The notes under the pieces were generated by a model, which was not told the DNA's origin, did no database searches, and saw only the letters and a program-made list of their open reading frames with translations. Below, piece after piece: positions 1 to 9,715 of a DNA stretch of 64,000 nt. The DNA is from Peromyscus leucopus. Taxonomy: Eukaryota > Chordata > Mammalia > Rodentia > Cricetidae. The stretch covers positions 148,363,596 to 148,427,595 of the forward strand of contig NC_051065.1 in assembly GCF_004664715.2 (NCBI RefSeq), in the 5' to 3' direction. Every line of letters starts with the position of its first letter. The stretch's first letter is position 1. A program made the position numbers and the translations under genes.

Positions 1-13
1 TGCTTCCCTCTAG

Positions 14-88
14 GGTGGTGTTGATGATGAGATTTCCTTGACTGCGTACATCACGGCTGCACTGCTGGAGATGGGAAAGACTGTCGAT
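14..88 (+). CDS. A2ml1: A2ml1 coding exon a (first in window)
   Basis: The exon has 25 codons between acceptor CTCTAG and donor GAT|GTGAGT and reads [12 protein letters not shown]...KTVD. It is part of the helical thioester domain. Both boundaries fall on codon edges. Confidence 0.92.
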
Positions 89-178
89 GTGAGTTTTCTA
101 ACTCCTTGTCTTGCCTGTTCCTAGAGACATTTGTTCTTCTTTGTTCCTATTCACCCTGTCATTATATTTTATATCTTA

Positions 179-237
<59 letters not shown>

Positions 238-1235
238 AGAAGACAACTCACAGGAGTTGGTTGTCTGCTTCCACCACACAGGCTTTGGATATCCAACTCA
301 GGTCATCAAGTTTGCGGGCAAGTGACGTTATCCACTGAACCACTGGCCCGCTATTCACTCTGTTAAAGTCAAGGAAGATATGATGATATCCTTATTGCTT
401 CCCATCTTATGATAGTGCCTTATGAATTCAGTTGTTCATCTTGACCTCTTAGGACTCGATGGTGAGACAAGGTCTGCAGTGCCTCAGGAAATCTGTCACC
501 TCCACTAACAACCTCTACACCCAGGCCCTGTTAGCTTATACCTTCTCTCTGGCTGGAGAAATGGAAATCAGAAGTGCTCTTCTTCACAAGATAGATCAAC
601 AGGCCACTGTCTCAGGTATGTTGGTCATGGTAGGCATTCTTTGGAATTGTTAAGGTGTGCTGTGAGTTAGCCATCATTTTCTGTGCCGTCCTCTGCCTCA
701 CATATGTTCAAATTTAGGGATTATTTTCGTAGAAGTTGAATCACAAGCTCATCATTGGGAGTTGTGAGAGAAAGTCCATTTAAGTCCTCAAAAGACATCA
801 CTGCATATTCGAAACATGGGAATGCATTTGTTGAAGTTGGTCAGGTTTACTGGTGTCATAGAACTATTTTGGAGACATTTGGTCTAAGATCAAGTTGGGT
901 ATATTGAGAATAATATTTGAAGTTATAACAGTCGTAAGTGAAATATCAGTACATTTTCTTTATCTACATATGTAGAATTATATTTCCAGACAGAAATTTA
1001 ATCTCAGCTTCCATCTATATGAACACCAGTCCCACACTGTCCTCTCCTGTGAACTCAGCAACAAGTGCCCCAAGCACATAAAATTCTTATCAGAAGTTTT
1101 TGCCTACTTATTTGCATCAGCATCAGAACCTATAAACTAACAAGAATGCTTCTCACGTATTTCTTCAGCAAGAACATTTATTGACCTTCCAGCTTCACCT
1201 TAGTGAGTTGTATGTGGTTGTTTGCACATATGCAT

Positions 1236-1279
<44 letters not shown>

Positions 1280-2528
1280 CATACATACTTATGGCTAACT
1301 GAATCAGCTGATTCTGAGAAGTGTTCTTGGCTGACACTTCTCCACTTTAAGGTGTGATGTTTTATTAAGTGAAAATGGGAAAGTCTGTCAGCTCTTGGCA
1401 AAACTTTACGGTGATTCTTTCTTCTCTGTAGGAGAATCCATTCACTGGAACCAGAAACCTGACATTGCAGATGCCAGTCCTTGGTCCCAGCCTCAGGCAG
1501 TGGATGTAGAACTTACAGCCTATGTGTTGTTGGCTCAGCTCACCAAGAACTCCCTGACTCAAGAGGAAGTAGCCAAGGCCACTAGCATAGTGGCTTGGTT
1601 GGCCAAGCAACGCAATGCATATGGAGGCTTCTCTTCCACTCAGGTGAGCAGTCTGCTTTTCTGACATAGTCAGGTGCACTGTGGAGATGGAGAAATATCT
1701 CCCTTGCCCTCTGGGTCCTTATATTCTTATAGAGATGGAGAAAAGGCATATGAAAATACAGAAGGATTAATTAGGTCATGTGAATGTGTTGTTTTAAGAT
1801 AAGCCCACCAGAGACTACCACAAAGGCACTCTTAAAATAGAAAAGGAAGTCTTTATTGCTGGCTGGCAGCTGTATTGGGAACTTGCCAGAATCCTGCAGC
1901 TCTGAGCTTACAGCCATTTGCCTTTTATGTACACAAACCATAGCCAGGTTGTCACAATTAGCAAGAAGCAGAAACCATAAAGCAAGGTCAGTACATTTAG
2001 GAACTTTTCTGGAACAGTGGACTAGGTCTTTGATGGATTAGGTCTTTGTTTCCATTTTGGCAGTTATGTGGGGCCTACATGCTGGGTTTTAAGGTCAGAA
2101 TGGTGTCTCTAACATGGCGTCAGTTACGCTAAGGTCTGGAGGCCTGTTACAATGTGAGTGATACCAGATGCATTTGGTTTTCTCTTTGTGGAGTATTTTT
2201 GTATGTGGGCTGGTTAGTTTTTGTCAACTTGACACAAGCTAGAGTCATCTAGGAAGAGGGATCCTCAACTGAGAAAATGCCTCCATCACATTACCCGTAG
2301 GCAAGTCTGTGGGGCATTGGCTTGTATAAATTGATGTGGGAGGGCCCAGCCCACATGGGCAGTGCCATCCCTGGGCTGGTGGTCCTATGTGGTATAAGAA
2401 AGCAGCCTGAAGAGCCAGGCAGATCTCTGTGAGTTCGAGGCCAGCCTGGTCTTCAGAGCAAGATCCAGGACAGGCACCAAAACTACACAGAGAAACCCTG
2501 TCTCGAAAAACCTAAAAAGAAAAAAGAA

Positions 2529-2580
<52 letters not shown>

Positions 2581-2584
2581 AAAA

Positions 2585-2663
<79 letters not shown>

Positions 2664-3394
2664 TAGCCTGAGCCATGCGGTGTCCAGGACCACCGGGGCT
2701 ACACAGAAAAACCATGTCTTGAAAACCAAACCAAAAATAAAGAAAGAAAGAAAAAGAAAGGAAGGAAGGGAAGAAGGAAGGAGGGAGGAAGGAAGGAAGG
2801 AAGGATAGAGAGAAGGAAGCTGAGCAGGCCAGCAGAGCAAGCCAGGAAGCGTCTTGCTCCTTGGCCTCTGCTTCTGTCCCTGCCTCCAGCTTCCTTCCCT
2901 GCTTGAGTTCTTGCCTAATGATGGACTACAATTTGGTCATAAACCAAACAAACCCTTTCCTCCCCAAGTCGCTTTTGGTCATGGTGTTTATCGTGGCAAC
3001 AGAAAGCTAACTAGGACACCATGTAAATAGGAATAGGAATCCATAATTATGGCAAAATTTATGTTAACGAATTATAAAGCTTATTAGGGGATCTGTACAT
3101 ACGAAAATTGAGGGTTCGTGGGCATGTTCCCTTCTATTATTGCAGATATTGGAAAGTTAATAAGATATAATCTCTACTCCAAATATTTACAGTAAAGAAG
3201 GAAAGCTAGGTCGCATTTCATATAAAGGAAGGAATGCACATCTTTAATCTTAGTTCTAGGGAGGCAGAGGCAGAGAACTGATCTCTGAGTTCAAGGCCCA
3301 GCCAGACTCTTTCTCAAAATATCATACAAATGAAGGGGGATCTGGAACCAACACCATAAAGGTGCAAACTTTATCAACTTGAATAGAAAGACTG

Positions 3395-3474
<80 letters not shown>

Positions 3475-4825
3475 ACTACCATTGAGCTACATGCTTAGTT
3501 CAGATTTTAAAAAACAAAAAAATTTTTCAAGAGAATGCTTAGAAGAGAAGGATATAAGTAGATATATAAAATTTTAGTAGGCAACTATTGAAAGGAAAAA
3601 GAAATGATGTGAACAGAGACACCGATCTGTAAAAATGTCGATTGGCTACTGGGAAAACTGTTTTAGTTAGAGCCAATGGAACAGAAGCCACCTTATAGAG
3701 CTTCTGTTCATTATTACGGAGGGCCTTGAGTGGCAGCCTTCAAGCTGGGACATAATTCCAAGAGGTAAATGGTGGCTTGTTTTGATTTTTAAACTTTCTT
3801 CAGAAAGATTAACCTGTTGCTTGGTAATCCAGAGGAAAGAGACCCAGGACTTGGGGACCAGGAGACTGTTTCATTAAACTAGGAGAATAGCAGGAAAAGA
3901 TAAAGGAGAAAGGTAGAATTTGTGGTAAATTTGAATGTATCCAAAATTATCTGAGAGCTCAGGGTAGCTCAGTGGTAGAGCACTTGCCTAGCATGGGCAA
4001 GGCCTTGGGTTCAATTCACATTGCACAAACATACAAGCACACATATGCACATATGTGCATCTTACCATAACAGGATAGTTAGTCATTAGTGCATTGTTCT
4101 GAAAATTAAATATCTAACAGGTGAAAAATTACTCAAATGAAGAAGAAAAGGTATTTCTTGTCTTCATGGAAATTATAAATTGATTTATTGAAATTAGTGT
4201 CAGGCTGGGTGGTGGTAGCTCATGCCTTTAATCCCAGCACTCGAAAGGAAGAGGCAGGTGGATCTCTGGGAGTTCAAGGCCAACTGGTCTACATTTTTTT
4301 TTTTTTTTTTTTTTTTTTGTGACAGGGTTTCTCTGTGTAACAGCCCTGGCTGTCCTGGAACTCCCTCTGTAGACCAGGCTGGCCTTGAACTCCCAGAGAT
4401 CCACCTGTCTCTGCCTCCTAGTGTTAGCATTAAAGGTGTACACCACCACACCCAACCAATTTAATGGATTTTTAAAAAGATAAGGTATTGTGCCTTACTT
4501 CAGAGTAAAGTAAAAACAAAAAAACTTTGTTGTTTTTCCTTAGGAGATTGAAAATGATTTTTATTTATTTTCAATTTTTGCTGCTGGGGATTGAAACCTG
4601 GCCTTGTACCTGCTAAGCGAACAGTCTGCCAGCTGGCTACACGCCAGCCCCTCAGGGACATTCTTAATCCAGAAAGACGTCTTGATGCCTAGCCAGCCCT
4701 AAGTAATTATAATATATATCAATATTTTGCCAAGCAGTGAGAGAAGTCTTTAGAACTGTCAGTGACACATGCCTGTCAAAATTGTTTTTCACTAAAATCC
4801 TTAGTGATTACAAGAAGTCTCTCTC

Positions 4826-4900
<75 letters not shown>

Positions 4901-6448
4901 AACACACACACACACACCACGAATCTGCAGCCCACGGGAAGGTCCTTCTGTTGGATTGCTGCAGTGCTGATGCAGTAACGATCCCACGGTTCCAGCTCAC
5001 AAAGGGTAGACAACTTTACAGGGAAAGCTTGTTTGCAGCCTCCACAGGGTTTTGCCTCATCTTCCTACTTCACAGGGTGGTAATGCTGTCCAAATATGCA
5101 CGCTCTTTTGGTCTCGTTGGGATGTGAAAAGTGAGGTCCTTTATTCTGGAATATGTATTTTACGGTGTCAAGCATGTACAAATTCTCACAGTAGAGAGCA
5201 AAACCTAACAGTTTTGCTTGCCATCTCATTTTCTCCCTCTTTATCGTAATTTATATAAATGGTGTTTTTTTGAAATGGAAAGCTTCAAGCTATACAATAG
5301 GATGTGCTCTGAGTGACAGTCTGTTTTATTCAGAGTTAAAGAAAAGATATCATGTGCCCCAGTAGCTAAGAAGCCTTGGACTGAAAGGAAAGATTGTCCA
5401 AGGGTCCTGGTACCTCTCCAGCTGGACAGAGGTCATCACACAGATGACTGCAGAATAAATAACTGCAGAAGGTATGAATTTCCTAGGACCGTCAAGTTAT
5501 TGCTGGTTCCTCCTCCAACAAGAGAGCTATGAGACATACAATGAGCCATTATTCTCTTGATTCTAGAAATAACCCCTTTGGAGCTAAGTTCTATCTCTAA
5601 GTATGAATTCATCCAAATGGCCAGATGACCTTAAGGCTGTTAGTGACTATTTTCTATAAATGTAAGTTGTCGGGGTTTCCGTATCAGCTTCCCCAGGAGA
5701 GGTGAATATAATTCTCTATATACTTAGGAGTGCTGCTACCCAGGCCAGCTTCAGCCACCAGGCACTGGTTACAGCGTCTTCGGGCTAATTTGCGTGGCTC
5801 GCAGACTGGTAAAGTGTGTGCTTGTTTTACTTCAGGATACTGTAGTTGCCCTCCAAGCGCTTGCCAAGTACGCTGCAGTTGCCTACACGCCCTCGGAGGA
5901 AGTCAGCGTGCTTGTAAAATCCACCGAGAATTTCCAACACACTTTCAACATAGAGTCTGCCAACCGACTGGTACTGCAGCAGGAAGCGCTGCCCAGCATC
6001 CCCGGAGTGTACACTGTGGAGGCCTCGGGCCAGGGCTGCGTCTATGTGCAGGCAAGCAGAGGGCCAAGAGAACGGAGTACATGGAAAAGCAGTGTCAGAG
6101 GATTCCTGCCTCAAAGACAGTTTCTCACTTCCCACCTCCGCCCGCCCTCCCTCCCTCTCTCCTCCCCTTTGTGTGTGTCTCTCTCCCTGGGAAAGTGGTC
6201 TGAGGTGCACAAATTTGAAGTCCTTCCTGATTCTGATCTTGTTATCTCTTTCCACCAGACGGTGTTGAGATACAACGTTTTCCCTCCTAAAATTCCAGAG
6301 ACCTTTAGCCTTCAGGTGGAAACGGGAAAAGCTAGTTGTGAAAAACTCACTTTACCTCTGTCCTTGACTCTCGCTATTCATACCAGGCAAGGAAAACTGA
6401 GGGCACCTGGGTCCTGGGAACTGAATGTGTGTGTGGAGGGGGTGGGTG

Positions 6449-6502
<54 letters not shown>

Positions 6503-6513
6503 AGGGGTGGGTG

Positions 6514-6553
<40 letters not shown>

Positions 6554-6595
6554 AGGGGGTGGGTGGTGTGTGTGTGTGTGTGTGGAGGGGTGGGT

Positions 6596-6628
<33 letters not shown>

Positions 6629-6707
6629 GGGGTGGGTGGAGAGTGTGTGTGTGTGTGTGTGTGGAGGGGGTGGGTGGTGTGTGTGTGTGTGTGTGGAGGG
6701 GGTGGGT

Positions 6708-6751
<44 letters not shown>

Positions 6752-7538
6752 TGTGGATGCGGAGTGTAGCGAGAGTGGAAACAGTAGGTTGACAACAAGT
6801 CTGCTTCTTCCTGCCCTCAGTTACGTGGGGAGCCGCAGCTCTTCCAACATGGCCATTGTGGAAGTGAAGATGCTGTCTGGGTTCAGTCCCGTGGAAGGCA
6901 CCAAGCAGTTAGTAGGTGGCTTCTGTTTTTTCCATTTAGCTGTCTCTTAGAGAACTTAACGTTATTGATGAACCAAAACCCGGTGAAGTTGGCATCATCC
7001 TATGTGTCTATGTACACACATCCACCCGTTTACAACTCAAGACCGGACATCAGAAAGGGTTATTGAGGTGCATTGGATACACAACATGGGAGCAGCATTG
7101 GTTTTGGTTCCTATTCTTATCCTGTGCTGGGGTTGGAACCCAGGGCCTTGCACATGCTAGGCAAATACTTGTACACGTGGCCTAGGTGCCTCACTTTCTT
7201 TATTCTGGAGCACTTGAAACTGGCCAGAAAGAGCAGAGTTGTGTTGGCCATCTACAGTATGTAAAATACTGGAATTCTAAGGTGTAGTGAGAAGGAAAAA
7301 GTATACATCCTTGTTAGTATATGTCTCATGATAAGACTGAAACATTGGGAGTTTAAAGTTGAGTAAAATACTTTACCCCAAGGATAGTGAAGAGCCTGGT
7401 TCTGGCTCCTAATCTTTTTCTCTCCTCCTTTTCAAATCCAGCTTCTGCAGCAACCCCTGGTGAAGCAGGTCGAGTTCAGCAAAGACACACTTAACATTTA
7501 CTTGGAGGAGGTAGGTGTTCAGAACTAACCAAAGAGCT

Positions 7539-7601
<63 letters not shown>

Positions 7602-9663
7602 GCTTCCCTTCATATCTACATGTCCAAGTGTTCTGTACACAGACAAGCAGGACCTGGGCGTGCAGTGTGAGAGGGGTCTGCTCCATGATGGTACACCACG
7701 AGGCAGGTGCTGTCCCTACAAGCAAATACCCTCCCATAGACGGACACCCTGAGCTGTTTACACCATTTGAGATTTCTAATAGATACATTCCAGAAAAGAA
7801 ACAATGTGATGAGAATTAGCATTGTACCAAACATTAGAATAGTGCTAATCCTTGGGAACTTTGAGCTTTGTTGAAATGAAAAGGTAAATATAACATGTTG
7901 ATTTAAATTAAACTTAATAGCACAATAGATAATATGAATATATACATGTATTGAGGTCTCATTTTCCACTGGCAACAGTTCTAAATATTTTTACAGTCTT
8001 AAAAATCTCATTATTTCAGTATTTCTGTGGGCCTCGCATGTAGCTCAGTGCTAGAGTGCTAGAGACTGAACCTAGTAGACACAATCAAGAAAATTTTAGC
8101 TGGGGTGTGGTGGCGCACACCTTTGATCTTCACACTTGGGAGGCAGAGGCAGATGGATCTCTATGAGTTCGAGGCCAGCCTTGTGAGACCTTGTCTCAAG
8201 AAAATGTTTTTTAATTTAACTTTTCAACTTTATAATATATTGAAACATAAAGTGAGATATGTATTGATGAGCGCCTGTGCACATGCATTCCACTTTTGCA
8301 CTCCAGCATGCGTTTTACACGGTCAGCCCATCTCCACTCTTTCTGTTCAGTTTTGAGTGTTCAGTAGCCACAAGCATCCTTGCAACTCTGGATTACAACG
8401 CATGCTTAACAGCAAAGCCTTTCGCCAAAACGGTGCTCTGAACTCTGGGTTTTAGCTATGGGCTGTGTAGCTTTGGGCAAGCTGTTGAAAGTCTTGGTTT
8501 CCTTTTTTTTTGGGGGGGGGGTTCGAGACAGGGTTTCTCTATGTAGCTCTGGAGCCTGTCCTGGACTAGCTCTGTAGACCAGGCTGGCCTCGAACTCACA
8601 GAGATCCGCCTGGCTCTGCCTCCCGAGTGCTGGGATTACAGGTGTGTGCCACCACTGCGCAGCTAGTCTTGGTTTCCTTAACCATGAAATGAGTTATTGG
8701 TAGAAGACAGATAACTATGTCTGTCCTAGAACTATTCTATTTTTATTCATTTATTTGCAGTGCTGAAGGTTGAGCCCAGTGCCCTACCACTGAACTGCAT
8801 GCTAACCCTGCAGCACTCGTGAGAGGATTAAATGATTTAAGACTATAAAAGTGTTTAAAAGTGTTGCTGACACAAAATAAGCCCTCAATATATGTTATAT
8901 GTCCATATTATTTTATTTTAATGCTAAGATTAATTTTAATTGGACTTGTTTTCATTTCAATAAAATTAGAAGTTCCAAGGATCTAGTAACAGTCTAAAAT
9001 TTGATGTGACTCTAATTGGTACACATGGGGAATAAAGTCACCTTTACTTTTTATTTTTTATTTTATTTTTTTGTTTATCAAGACAGGGTTCCTCTGTGTA
9101 ACAGTCCTTCCTGTCCTGGAACTCGCTTTGTAGGCCAGGCTGGCCTTGAACTCACTGAGATCCTCCTGCCTCTGCCTCCCAAAGTACTGGAATTCAAGGC
9201 TGTGCCACCATACTAACCTAAGTCACTTTTATTTTAAAGCCAACAGGAGAGAATGTACCAAACTAAAACTTACTTTTACCATGAATATCCACGTCCCGTT
9301 TTCAGCCCTCTGCCCAGCCTGTCCATCTTCCGGAAAGACACATTGGTTTGTTTGCTTTTTGTAGTGCAGAGGATCACACCCGCGACCTCACGTGTGCTTG
9401 GCAAGCATCTGACCACGGAGCTACAATCCATTCCCTTTTTCACTTTAGTTTTTTTCCCTCCCTCATCTCTTTCTCCCTCCTCCCTTCTTCTCCTCGAAGC
9501 AGGGTCTTGCTGTGTCACCCAGGCTCCCCTTAGACTCTTGATTCTCTTGTCTCAGCCTCCTGAGTGCTTGGACTCTGGGTGGTGCAGGTGCATGTGACCA
9601 TGCTGTTACCCACAGGGTTCATTTTAGTTGTCTTTTAAATGCATTTTTGGTTTTTGTTTGTGT

Positions 9664-9715
<52 letters not shown>

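Larger units (their letters stand above)
2213..3016 (+). repeat. Rodent interspersed repeat interrupted by B1 and GAAA tract
   Basis: The left part (TTTTTGTCAACTTGACACAA) and the right part (ACCCTTTCCTCCCC...GTCATGGTGTTT) belong to one common rodent repeat family. A related copy lies in antisense at 30.1-30.5 kb. I do not assign a family name with confidence. The interior is split by B1 fragments and purine tracts. Confidence 0.55.

Noticed and set aside
181..233. Tandem repeats as a CRISPR array
   Set aside because: This is a plain dinucleotide microsatellite with no spacers in a vertebrate genome. The same holds for the other tracts.
2385..2840. Open frame of phenylalanine, leucine and serine on the minus strand
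   Set aside because: It is a translation of the GAAA microsatellite.
3958..4032. A tRNA gene
   Set aside because: The promoter boxes belong to an ID SINE derived from a tRNA. The sequence does not fold into a complete cloverleaf, and similar copies occur across the window.
5794..6792. A single 332-codon frame spanning A2ml1 exons d and e
   Set aside because: It reads through the intron with a GC donor and into the GT minisatellite. Family alignment requires removal of 6,052-6,258, and the cysteine/valine repeat is a GT artefact.
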